Shown here one piece after another: positions 28,673 to 37,328 of a stretch of DNA of 43,771 nucleotides. Under the pieces are notes generated by a model, which was not told the origin of the DNA, did not search any database, and saw nothing but the letters and a program-made list of their open reading frames with translations. The position numbers and the translations under genes are program-made. Where the stretch lies: positions 1 to 43,771 of the forward strand of contig RHAI01000006.1 in the NCBI GenBank assembly GCA_010028705.1, read 5' to 3'. Numbering within the stretch: position 1 is the first letter of the stretch; the number at the start of each line of letters is the position of its first letter. The stretch comes from a bacterium. Its GTDB lineage: Bacteria > Margulisbacteria > Marinamargulisbacteria > SXXA01.

Positions 28673-29974
28673 ATGAACAGAATGTCCAACGTGCTGGGTG
28701 TGGGTCTCGTCGGATCAGCGATAGTATATCGAGATTATCAGAAAAAAAACCGGATACATACCACGGTCGTAGGGGGCGGAATTACCGGACTGTCGGCCGC
28801 ACGTAGCTTGGCACAATCAGGGGTCATCGTTCATCATTTAGCCCGTGGCTATGCCGACGGATCGTCGATGAAGGGGCGCCGAATCTGTGGGTTATCCGCT
28901 TACTCAAAACCCGCCGACCTTGAAAATCTAGATCAATCGATAACGGAATGGAAAGCGCTAGGAACTGAACCCACTGGTAAAATTTTTTATGACGGCCCGG
29001 GACTCCTGATCGTACGTCAACGGGGTTCGGAGACCGAGAAACAGTTTATGGAGGCCGCTAAACGCTATCCGGATCGGATTATTTCACTATCCCATGAGGA
29101 CGCATCAACCCGCTTTCCTCAATTTAAATTTGGACCTACCGATTCCATATTTTTAGATACACGGGGCGGATTTATCGAATCCGACGTGGCCATTGAGGCT
29201 GTCAAAGCATCTGGATCCGCTCACGGAGTCACCTATACCGACCGCTGCGAGTATCGGGACTATCAACTGGTCAACACCGTGTGGGGACCGCGTGTTCGCA
29301 CCACATATCTGTTCAATGGGACCGAACAATCACTATATTCGAAGACGTTAGTCCTGGCTCTTGGACGCGACGCCACCCCATTGATCGCTCAATTAGGCGG
29401 TGAATTACGAACCAACATTCAAGGTCCCGGCCACCTCACCCCACCCGCCCAATCAACGATGTTGACTACAGGAATAATGCCCCCATATTCATGGACAACC
29501 CCGATGGGAATTTCGTTTTATGGGTTTCCGAAAGATAGGTTCGATACACTGCGTATCGGTGGTTATAAACTCAAAGCGGATGTCACCCTCGACGGCCATT
29601 CGGTAAGTAATATGACATCCCGCGTCACCGGCGACGGGGATCACAGTCTTGATTTCGAGCATACTACTCGTGCATTCGAATGGTTTTCCAGGAACCACAT
29701 CCCCACGACCATTGACGCAGCGTCCGACTATGGCTGTCACACCACATTTTTAGAAAATAAACTGGGTCAGCGGTATGACAGTCCTATTATAGGGGCGCTA
29801 CCGGGAAGCAACGGTCAAGTCATCGTGTTTGCCGGGTGCATGGGAAAGAGTTTCAAATATGCGCCGTCTCATGGGGCTGCAATCCGAGATTTAGTGATCA
29901 GCGGAACCTTACCAAAATCGATGACGTCTTATGATATCAATCGATACCTCAATTGGCTCGGACCTCGCCACTAA
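28673..29974 (+). CDS. FAD-dependent oxidoreductase of the DAO family (D-amino-acid dehydrogenase-like)
   Basis: 433 residues. Dinucleotide-binding motif TVVGGGITGLSAARSL starts at residue 31 after a short N-terminal segment. The middle has the DAO-type FLDTRGGFIESDVAIEAVKASG and VLALGRDATPLIAQLG, and the end has GCMGKSFKYAPSHGAAIRDLVISG, matching the C-terminal FAD-contacting motif of DadA/GlyOx proteins. It probably oxidises an amino acid or amine and passes electrons to quinone or oxygen; substrate unknown. GGAGG upstream of the ATG. Its 3-prime end overlaps the proC remnant on the other strand by four bases. Confidence 0.85.
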   Translation: MNRMSNVLGVGLVGSAIVYRDYQKKNRIHTTVVGGGITGLSAARSLAQSGVIVHHLARGYADGSSMKGRRICGLSAYSKPADLENLDQSITEWKALGTEPTGKIFYDGPGLLIVRQRGSETEKQFMEAAKRYPDRIISLSHEDASTRFPQFKFGPTDSIFLDTRGGFIESDVAIEAVKASGSAHGVTYTDRCEYRDYQLVNTVWGPRVRTTYLFNGTEQSLYSKTLVLALGRDATPLIAQLGGELRTNIQGPGHLTPPAQSTMLTTGIMPPYSWTTPMGISFYGFPKDRFDTLRIGGYKLKADVTLDGHSVSNMTSRVTGDGDHSLDFEHTTRAFEWFSRNHIPTTIDAASDYGCHTTFLENKLGQRYDSPIIGALPGSNGQVIVFAGCMGKSFKYAPSHGAAIRDLVISGTLPKSMTSYDINRYLNWLGPRH

Positions 29975-30695
29975 TTAGCGCTCGACGAGTGTGACAGTTC
30001 CCTGGATCGATCCGCAGCTGCCCGGATTACGTCGGTAAATCGGGCAGCGATATTGCCGCGATCAAATACATCCAGCCCAGCGAGCGTGGTGCCACCGGGT
30101 GAGGACACATCCGCAGTCGAATCGCCACATCAGGCGGCATTCCGCAATCCGCTGCCGCCGCTATCGCACTCTCCGCCAGGCGATACAAAAAAGCGGGTCC
30201 GCTTCCACTAATCCCAGTGACAACATCCATCCATTCCTCCGGCACATCTTCCACTCGTCCATTCGCTCCCAGCAGGGCTCGGACCAGCGATTTTTCCGTG
30301 TCATTGACGCCATCGCTCCAGGCGACCGCCGCCATTCCTTGATTGACCATACACGGGGTATTTGGCATTACCCTCACAAGTTTACGAGACTGAATCGTTT
30401 TGCCCACTGTCGCAATGGATTTACCGGCCAAAATACTAATGACGATTGAGTCTCCCGCATCGTACTGACCCAGCGTCGATAAGATCTGAGGCTTTACGCA
30501 CAAAAAGGTGATATTAGACGATGAAATAACGTCATTAATGGATTGACTAATGGTCATCCCTAAATCAGTAGCGACTGCGATACGGATGGGATTCACTTCG
30601 TATGTCGATGCCCCATCGACATCTGCTTGGTGGCGAAAGCTAGACCATAATGCTTCCGCCATTTTACCAAATCCGATGAACCCAATCCGCGTCAT
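29971..30695 (-). pseudogene. proC: proC, pyrroline-5-carboxylate reductase, disrupted by deletion and frameshift
   Basis: The ATG at 30695 opens a normal ProC start (GFIGFGKMAEAL) with VMPNTPCMVNQGMAA and GISGSGPAFLYRLAESA. After DCGMPPDVAIRL the frame changes to unrelated residues and stops at 30027. In another frame the true C-terminus is readable from about 30118 to 29971: ADVSSPGGTTLAGLDVF, then AADRSRELS and a TAG stop. About 23 residues normally lying between these parts are missing. So there is a short deletion plus frameshift near 30110-30120, and the last stage of proline synthesis is probably lost, unless the lesion is an assembly error. Coupled to ndh by a TAATG overlap. Confidence 0.85.
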
Positions 30696-31939
30696 TATTG
30701 TTTCGAGTTAGCGATTAACCGTACCGACCGTTTGGTCGTGGTCATGCTCCACATCCATTCCATAATGACGGTCAACTTATTACGGAATCCAATCAGATAG
30801 AGGACATGAATGATTGACCATAGAACCCAGGCAATCAACCCGGTAAACTTAAGTCCGAATACGTAGGCCACGGCCCGCAAATGTCCAATAGTCGCCATCG
30901 TACCTTTGTCAAAATATCGGAACGAGCTTGGAACCTGTCCCTTCAACCGTTGACGCAGGGCCGATGCCGTATAATGTCCCGCCTGCATTGCAACCGGGCC
31001 AATTCCCGGCAAGAATTTACCATTCCCATCCGGTGCCGCCGCACAATCACCAATCACCATAATGTCAGGATAGCCGGGAACGGTTAAATCCGGGTTCACC
31101 TCAACACGTCCCATTCGATCTAACGGTGTCTCTAAGGACCCCAACATCGGCGAGGCCATATTACCGGCCGCCCAAATCACAGTCTCAGTGGGGATCCACT
31201 CGTCACCAATTTGGATTCCATCCGATTTAATATCGGTAACGGTTGAATTTAACCGAACCTCAACCCCCATTTCCTGAAGGTCATTCCGCGCGACGGTCGA
31301 TAGGGACTCTGGGTATGGCAACAGGACTCGTGGGCCACCCTCAACCAGGAGCACGCGCGTTTCATCGGTGCCGAACGTTCGAAATTCATCCTGTATCGAT
31401 TTTTTAACGATCTCGGAAATAGCTCCAGCCATTTCAACACCCGTTGGACCCGCTCCGACGATGACATAGGTCAGGAGTCGCCGTTGAATCACTTTATCGG
31501 TGGCGCGCTCCGCACGCTCCAACGAACTGAGTACTTTCTCGCGAATCCGGACCGCATCTTGAAGAGTCTTAAGACCCGGGGCAACACTTTCCCATTCCGG
31601 ATGACCAAAATAGGAATGACGAGACCCCACCGCAATCACCAGATAATCATACGACATCTCACTGCCGTCGGACATCGAAAGCTTTTTTTCATCTTTGTGG
31701 ATCGCCGTGACCTCGGCCATTTCAATTTTGACGTTGCCTTGCTTACGCAAAATCGATCGCAATGGGGCCGCAATATCCCTCGGGGACAGGGTAGCCGTCG
31801 CCACCTGATACAGAAGCGGCTGAAACAAATGGTGGTTGGTTCGATCGATTAATACAATGTCAGCCGCTGTATGTTTGAGGCCTTTGGCCACATTCAGCCC
31901 CGCAAATCCACCGCCAATAATAACAATTTTAGGTCGCAT
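30695..31939 (-). CDS. ndh: Type II NADH dehydrogenase (NDH-2)
   Basis: 414 residues, membrane-associated flavoprotein passing electrons from NADH to quinone without proton pumping. FAD motif IVIIGGGFAGLNVAKGL (5-21), the NDH-2 segment HHLFQPLLYQVATATL, a second dinucleotide fold YVIVGAGPTGVEMAGAI, and MVIGDCAAAPDG near the C-terminal FAD-binding site. A hydrophobic C-terminal helix pair (LIAWVLWSIIHVLYLIGFRN) anchors it. Two bases downstream of typA and overlapping proC, so part of one operon. It could be the quinone reductase feeding alternative complex III. Confidence 0.95.
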   Translation of the reverse strand: MRPKIVIIGGGFAGLNVAKGLKHTAADIVLIDRTNHHLFQPLLYQVATATLSPRDIAAPLRSILRKQGNVKIEMAEVTAIHKDEKKLSMSDGSEMSYDYLVIAVGSRHSYFGHPEWESVAPGLKTLQDAVRIREKVLSSLERAERATDKVIQRRLLTYVIVGAGPTGVEMAGAISEIVKKSIQDEFRTFGTDETRVLLVEGGPRVLLPYPESLSTVARNDLQEMGVEVRLNSTVTDIKSDGIQIGDEWIPTETVIWAAGNMASPMLGSLETPLDRMGRVEVNPDLTVPGYPDIMVIGDCAAAPDGNGKFLPGIGPVAMQAGHYTASALRQRLKGQVPSSFRYFDKGTMATIGHLRAVAYVFGLKFTGLIAWVLWSIIHVLYLIGFRNKLTVIMEWMWSMTTTKRSVRLIANSKQ

Positions 31940-31941
31940 GG

Positions 31942-33747
31942 TTATTTGGAAAACCGTTTACGATCATTCTCGTTGAGGTACAACTTACGAAGTCGAATGG
32001 ATTTGGGAGTGACCTCGACGAGCTCATCGTCATTAATATAGGAGATACATTGCTCCAGACTCATCACACGGGGCGGAATCAGCATAATCGCATCGTCTGA
32101 GCCAGATGCCCGAACGTTGGTCAGTTTTTTCCCTTTTGATGGATTCACGATCATGTCATCTTCGCGTGCGTTTTCCCCTACAATTTGTCCTTCATACACC
32201 TTTTCCCCTGGCCCTAAAAACAGAACCGCCCGCTCTTGCAGATTGTTTATGGCGTAGGCGTTCGTCGTGCAGGGTTCTTTGGATACTAGAACTCCATTTT
32301 TTCGGTTACGAATCTCACCACAATAGGGTCCGAATTCAAGGAACACATAATTCATGGTCCCCATTCCCTTGGTATCGGTCATAAATTCAGATTTAAAGCC
32401 AAGCAATCCGCGCGTTGGAATGGTATATCGTAGCCGAACCAACCCATCCGCCGGAGTCATCTCCAACATCTGGCCTTTTCGCCCCCCCAAATTCTCAATC
32501 ACTTTCCCCATGTAGTTTTCATCAACATCAATCGTTAATTCTTCGTACGGCTCCAATCGCTGCCCGTTCTCTTCCTTGAAAATAACTTTAGGTCGAGTCA
32601 CAGCAAACTCGTACCCTTCCCGCCGCATTTTCTCGATCAAAATCGACAAATGCAACTCACCCCGTCCTGACACTTTGAACCCGGGCTGATCATTGAGCTC
32701 GGAAACATGCAATGCCACGTCAGATAACAACTCACGGTCCAGGCGGTCCTTGATATGCCGAGACGTGACAAACTTACCCTCAGTTCCCGAGAATGGCGAA
32801 TCATTTGGCACAAAATTCATGGAGATGGTCGGAGGGTCGATGTCCACAGAGGGCAACGCTTCAGGCTTCGATGGATCGGCCACGGTATCGCCGACTGTAA
32901 TGCTATCAATACCGGCAACCGCGACGATATCCCCCATATGGGCTTCCGATACTTCCACCATCTCATTACCTTCGAATCGATATAACTTGGTAATTCGGAA
33001 GGAAATGGGGGCCTCATCACCGCGAACAATTACCGCTGGTTGATTCATGGTGATCGAGCCATGCGCAATTTTCCCCACCCCTAATCGTCCTAAAAATGTC
33101 GAATAACTCAACGAGCTAATGAGGAGCTGGAATGGCGCATCGCTATCACCTTTTGCTCCGGGCATAAACTCGATGATCTTTTTGTACAGCGGCTCCATCG
33201 TACCACTACGATCGTCGGGGTTTTCGGACGCGTATCCGTCGCGAGCTGAGGCGTAAATCATTGGAAAATCGAGAAACTCGTCCGGCGCATTCAATCGGAT
33301 AAACAACTCGAGAATCTGATCGTGCACCCACTCGACCCGAGCGGCTGGCTTGTCGATTTTATTCATGACAACGATGACCGGCAAGGATAAACTCAACGCT
33401 TTTTTCAGTACAAAATAGGTCTGTGGCATCGGACCTTCTTGGGCATCAACTAACAACAATACCCCGTCGGCCATTTTTAAAACTCGCTCGACCTGTCCTC
33501 CAAAATCAGCGTGGCCAGGGGTGTCGATAATATTTATCCGGACTCCCTCATAATAAAACGCACCGTTTTTGGACGTAATGGTGATTCCGCGTTCGCGTTC
33601 AAGATCCATAGAATCCATCATTCGTTCGGAAACGACTTGATTGTCACGAAACAATCCACTTTGCTTAAACAACTGATCCACCAGTGTGGTTTTTCCATGG
33701 TCAACGTGGGCGATAATTGCGATATTACGAATTTGTTCTCTGGACAT
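31942..33747 (-). CDS. typA: Ribosome-associated GTPase TypA/BipA
   Basis: 601 residues from the ATG at 33747, with AAAGGA upstream; the frame continues further up but the family starts here. G domain: AHVDHGKTT (13-21), the switch RERGITI, DTPGH (75-79) and NKID (129-132), then EF-G-like domains and the TypA C-terminal domain ([33 protein letters not shown]). Acts in ribosome assembly and stress or cold adaptation. A 13-bp palindrome TCAGT-ATA-ACTGA at 33880-33892 overlaps a possible TATACT -10 for this gene. First gene of typA-ndh-proC. Confidence 0.96.
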   Translation of the reverse strand: MSREQIRNIAIIAHVDHGKTTLVDQLFKQSGLFRDNQVVSERMMDSMDLERERGITITSKNGAFYYEGVRINIIDTPGHADFGGQVERVLKMADGVLLLVDAQEGPMPQTYFVLKKALSLSLPVIVVMNKIDKPAARVEWVHDQILELFIRLNAPDEFLDFPMIYASARDGYASENPDDRSGTMEPLYKKIIEFMPGAKGDSDAPFQLLISSLSYSTFLGRLGVGKIAHGSITMNQPAVIVRGDEAPISFRITKLYRFEGNEMVEVSEAHMGDIVAVAGIDSITVGDTVADPSKPEALPSVDIDPPTISMNFVPNDSPFSGTEGKFVTSRHIKDRLDRELLSDVALHVSELNDQPGFKVSGRGELHLSILIEKMRREGYEFAVTRPKVIFKEENGQRLEPYEELTIDVDENYMGKVIENLGGRKGQMLEMTPADGLVRLRYTIPTRGLLGFKSEFMTDTKGMGTMNYVFLEFGPYCGEIRNRKNGVLVSKEPCTTNAYAINNLQERAVLFLGPGEKVYEGQIVGENAREDDMIVNPSKGKKLTNVRASGSDDAIMLIPPRVMSLEQCISYINDDELVEVTPKSIRLRKLYLNENDRKRFSK

Positions 33748-33992
33748 TACTATTATTCCTTTAATAATTGGTAAAATTAGGGATCGCGCTTCCAAATTGA
33801 TGGGTAACGTGATTCTGGTCGAACCCCAACACACGATCGGGTCGTCTGCGGGTGGAGAGCCCCCTTAATATATCGTTCGTCAGTATAACTGATCGAATGG
33901 GCTTTGAGTACCTTTTCATACCGTCCGCTGCGTCCCCCACTCCGTTACCTCAGGGCATTCCACGGCGAAATCACGCCGCCACCGGTTGAGTA

Positions 33993-36086
33993 TTACGACA
34001 TCGCACATCGAAATTGTGCCGCTCGTTGGTGGTCATCACCGCTGATGGGTAACAGGTGGTTCAGCAAGTCCAACCGATACGTTCCAAGCCAGTCTAATAC
34101 AGTGCTCCCATCACGATTCTGTATGGCCAAAATAGTCCGAATAAATGCCTCGTCTTTATCGGCTAGCCCATCTCTCATCGCTGGGCCATTATATTGGGCC
34201 AGCCAATTAGCGACACTGGTTCCCTTACGATTCTGTATGGCCAATATATCCCGTATCACATCATCATCGTTTTGGACCACGATGTCTCGCACAACCCCCC
34301 CACTATATTCCACCAACCAGTGGGCAACACTATCGCCACTGCTATTCTCGATCGACATCATATCCCGTACAAACCCCTTATCTTTACCGGCTAATATATT
34401 CCGAAACGGCACCCCATGTCCGCGTGCCAGCCAGTGGGCAACACTATTGCCCGAGCGAGTCGAGTTCGACATCATATCCCGTACAAATCGCTCATCTTTT
34501 CCGGCAAACAGTCCCAACAAGGCCGCTCCGTGATGCTCCGCCAAACAATTCACTACAGCACGTCCATTAAGATCCGCCAGGGACATCATATCCCGAACGA
34601 ACCCGATATCTTTCCCGACAAGAATTTCGATCAACACCGCACCGTTATATTCCGCTAGACTGTGGGCGACACTCGTCCCAAAGTGATACGAGATCGACAA
34701 CATCTCTTTAACGACCATATCATCGTGTCGATTGAGAATGTCGTTCAGCGCAGCACTATTAAACTGAGCCAAGACGTGGCCAACCGAACGTCCATTCGAA
34801 TCATGGATCGACACCATAAATCGTGCCATTCCATCGCCTTTTCCAAGGAGTATACTCGAGAGAGCCTCACCATTATTCTGAGCGAGACAGTGAGCCACCG
34901 CACGGCCATTAGGTTCCTTAATCGACATAACGTATCGCAACATCTCATCATCTTTTGATTCCAAAAAACTGCAGAAAGCCGCACCATTAATGTCTGCCAG
35001 CCAGTGGGCGATGCTTTCCCCCCGACTATTCGTGATTGAGATAATATCTCTTATGAACTCCATACCCCGGCGTTCGATCATCGCGTTAAACGCCGAGCCA
35101 TTATGTTGAACTAGCCAGTGCCCAACAGTATTTCCAGCCCGACTCCTTATCGACAAAATATCTCGAAAACGTCCGTTACTAATGGGCGATAATATTTCTC
35201 TAAATGCGGCAACATTAAATTCGGCTAGCCAATGGGCCACCGTACGCCCATCATCTGGAATCGACATCATATGCTGTAAAAACCCATCATCTCGTTCAGC
35301 GATTAGTTTACAAAATACGGCGGCATGATATTCCGCCAACCAGCGGGCAACACTTTCGCCCCGGAGATTCGGGGTTGCCAAAATCGTCCGTATCTCTGTG
35401 TCACATTTAGACTCAAGTATCGATTTCAAGACCTCCCCATTAAATTGTGCTAGCCAGTGAGCAAGGCTCACATCATCTGAAATCAGTCGACTTAATACGG
35501 TTGGCTCACGCTCGATGGCGGTAGTAGTAAGCGCTAGCGTACAATCGGGTTGTGATGGTGTTGACAGCGCTTGATTAGAAATTTGAAGATTCGGATGCGC
35601 CAATAGGGTTCGCAGTATCTCCAACTGACCCTCCCGCATGACGAGTTCGAGAGCGGAAGAATTTGAACTGGCCACACCGATATTCGGATCGGCGCCACTA
35701 TTCAGGAGGATCTCCACGCATTCCGGGGATTTACCCTGACTAATCGCCAAAATTAGTACCGTTTCCCCCTCATTGTTTGGCACATTTAGAATTGATACCA
35801 GATCCCCACCGTATTCTTGACACGATTGAATGAGTGTCTGAAGTACCGCCACCTGTCCGTTCATCGACGCGTGCATCAGAGCATCATGTCCCCCGACGTC
35901 CCGCGCGGTGATCATATCCACGGCGCAATAACCGGCAATAAACACAACGTCACGGACCAAATCGGTTTGCCCATATTCAGCCGCGAAGGTCATCAATCGA
36001 ACACCAAGCTCCCAGCGTAGAGTCGACGACGGGGATTGGATCGTAAATGTGGGTCGCGCGATCGATACATTTTTGAAGTGGGTCAT
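33993..36086 (-). CDS. Ankyrin-repeat protein with a long array of a 38-residue ankyrin-like repeat
   Basis: 697 residues, no signal peptide or membrane segment. Residues about 30-170 form ordinary ankyrin repeats (DALMHASMNGQVAVLQTLI, GETVLILAISQGKSPECVEILLNSGADPN). From 205 to 659 there are twelve units of 38 residues (one of 37), and a partial thirteenth to about 682. Unit starts are at 205, 243, 280, 318, 356, 394, 432, 470, 508, 546, 584, 622 and 660. The consensus is roughly G.SVAHWLAEYNG, then AFR.IL..KD, then GFVRDMLSI.NS. This is a lengthened ankyrin unit with an extended second helix. Probably a protein-binding scaffold, perhaps acting on a host. GGAG precedes the ATG. Confidence 0.85.
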   Translation of the reverse strand: MTHFKNVSIARPTFTIQSPSSTLRWELGVRLMTFAAEYGQTDLVRDVVFIAGYCAVDMITARDVGGHDALMHASMNGQVAVLQTLIQSCQEYGGDLVSILNVPNNEGETVLILAISQGKSPECVEILLNSGADPNIGVASSNSSALELVMREGQLEILRTLLAHPNLQISNQALSTPSQPDCTLALTTTAIEREPTVLSRLISDDVSLAHWLAQFNGEVLKSILESKCDTEIRTILATPNLRGESVARWLAEYHAAVFCKLIAERDDGFLQHMMSIPDDGRTVAHWLAEFNVAAFREILSPISNGRFRDILSIRSRAGNTVGHWLVQHNGSAFNAMIERRGMEFIRDIISITNSRGESIAHWLADINGAAFCSFLESKDDEMLRYVMSIKEPNGRAVAHCLAQNNGEALSSILLGKGDGMARFMVSIHDSNGRSVGHVLAQFNSAALNDILNRHDDMVVKEMLSISYHFGTSVAHSLAEYNGAVLIEILVGKDIGFVRDMMSLADLNGRAVVNCLAEHHGAALLGLFAGKDERFVRDMMSNSTRSGNSVAHWLARGHGVPFRNILAGKDKGFVRDMMSIENSSGDSVAHWLVEYSGGVVRDIVVQNDDDVIRDILAIQNRKGTSVANWLAQYNGPAMRDGLADKDEAFIRTILAIQNRDGSTVLDWLGTYRLDLLNHLLPISGDDHQRAAQFRCAMS
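34041..35474 (-). repeat. Tandem 114-bp repeat array encoding the 38-residue units
   Basis: Twelve complete units and one partial unit in frame with the ankyrin-protein gene. Units have diverged in DNA and protein but keep strict 38-residue phasing (one is 37). The positions GxSVAHWLAxxNG and (F)(V/I)RD(M/I)(M/L)SI recur, with the glycine, histidine/tryptophan and I/L positions most constant. The array does not look recently amplified, because no two units appear identical. Confidence 0.85.
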
Positions 36087-36249
36087 GAGATTCTCCGTGC
36101 AAAATTAACGTTTTTTGGGTCGAAACTGACTGATTTTCAAGTTTGGGATTCGACCGGCTCCAGTTAAGCCTCCCGTAACGATTCAGAGTCCCCTCGGCCC
36201 TGAATTACCACTGAGTCGAGGGCGTTGAATCGGGGAAAACCAGCGGAAT

Positions 36250-36462
36250 ATGTCTCTGAAGGAGCCTCGATCTAAAACGACGCCACGGGACCGCACCACC
36301 GAAATGTCACATCGTACGAAAGATACCCAGGCCTTTCAAACCAAATTGCCAGAACGAAAGCCAGAACCCAAAAATACTCTCGATCTGTCGCTTGATTTAA
36401 CTGGGGGAACGGAGAGGGTCCACCGAAATTTTCGTCGATATTTTTTTGATGGGTTGGGTTAG
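36250..36462 (+). CDS. Possible small basic protein (weak)
   Basis: 70 codons, highly charged (MSLKEPRSKTTPRDRTTEM start), with GCGGAA just upstream of the ATG and a four-base overlap with the 3-prime end of the convergent histidine-kinase-like gene. No recognisable motif. Region 36087-36458 otherwise holds no gene; the overlapping minus-strand frame 36272-36493 shows no motif either. Could well be noncoding. Confidence 0.25.
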   Translation: MSLKEPRSKTTPRDRTTEMSHRTKDTQAFQTKLPERKPEPKNTLDLSLDLTGGTERVHRNFRRYFFDGLG

Positions 36463-37319
36463 ATTCCCGATCCATTCGATTCGTTAATATCAAGCATGTC
36501 GATCCCGTTTAAATACGTCGTAGTTGAAGGAGCTTCGATACGATCAATTTTTTTGATCACATCCGCAATTCGTTCCGAATTGGATTTTACGATATCCGCC
36601 AACCGGATAAGTTCATCAGCACCACCCTGATTTCTAAGTTTTTTTTGCAAAATCGTCGCCCCACTTATACTACCTGTGAGTGCATTATTGATCTCATGCT
36701 TGAGTAGGACCATCGTCTTTTTTATTCCTCGAAGCTCTGCAGATGATTGAATTACTTTGTCTCGCTCAATTTTAAAACTCAAAATCACATTTAGAAGAAG
36801 AGCAACATACACAACCAATACCCCCATTACCACAATGTATCCGCTGGCGTTGACCCACCGGACAAAACTTGGGTCGGGATGTAACACAACAGGCGATAAT
36901 CGATAATCTGTCAGCTCCACGATTAAAAAAGCGACAATCGATATTGGAAATGCCATGAGCATCTTGTTCCGCTCATTAATCGAAAAGGTCAACACTGGAA
37001 GGAGTACCAACGCAAAAAACAGCATTTGGATGCCAAGTTCGCGTCCAAACGACGATGAAAAGAACACCACCCCACCATTTAACCAAATGAGGAAGCTATA
37101 GCGTCCGAGGTTCCCATACCCCTTTTTGAGCAAAATATAGCTACTGACATACAGTCCGAGGAAGGGCACAATACAAAGCGCCATTAGTTTAGACACCCTC
37201 CAAAAAATTGGCACATAGGGAGTTGAAATTAGCACAAACAGCAATGCCAAGCGTTGAGTCAACTCGATATGCTGTTTAACACTAGAGTACGAAAGAACTG
37301 CGAAAAACCCCTTTTTCAT
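36459..37319 (-). CDS. Membrane sensor-like protein ending in a histidine-kinase DHp helix, no ATPase domain
   Basis: 286 residues. Six or so transmembrane helices (about 23-42, 46-63, 72-92, 98-113, 118-136, 158-181) resemble the membrane sensor region of some histidine kinases. Then comes a cytoplasmic dimerisation helix with the H-box LLKHEINNALTGSISGA, phosphoacceptor H208 in HEINN. The protein ends about 60 residues later; there is no HATPase catalytic domain, and none was recognised in other frames just downstream. It may be phosphorylated by, or dimerise with, another kinase, or be a degraded kinase. It lies nine bases after the terpene synthase gene, so the two are almost certainly cotranscribed. 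Confidence 0.75.
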   Translation of the reverse strand: MKKGFFAVLSYSSVKQHIELTQRLALLFVLISTPYVPIFWRVSKLMALCIVPFLGLYVSSYILLKKGYGNLGRYSFLIWLNGGVVFFSSSFGRELGIQMLFFALVLLPVLTFSINERNKMLMAFPISIVAFLIVELTDYRLSPVVLHPDPSFVRWVNASGYIVVMGVLVVYVALLLNVILSFKIERDKVIQSSAELRGIKKTMVLLKHEINNALTGSISGATILQKKLRNQGGADELIRLADIVKSNSERIADVIKKIDRIEAPSTTTYLNGIDMLDINESNGSGI

Positions 37320-37328
37320 GCGGCGTCT

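Noticed and set aside
33904-34533. 209-codon plus-strand open frame opposite the repeat array
   Set aside because: It mirrors the phased repeats on the minus strand, has no ribosome binding site and no recognisable domain; it is an antisense shadow of the ankyrin-type gene.
34041-35474. Regular repeats that might suggest a CRISPR array
   Set aside because: Units are 114 bp, coding and diverged across their full length, without constant repeat and variable spacer organisation.
36272-36493. 73-codon minus-strand frame downstream of the DHp protein, checked as a lost kinase ATPase domain
   Set aside because: It contains none of the N, G1 or G2 box motifs of HATPase domains.
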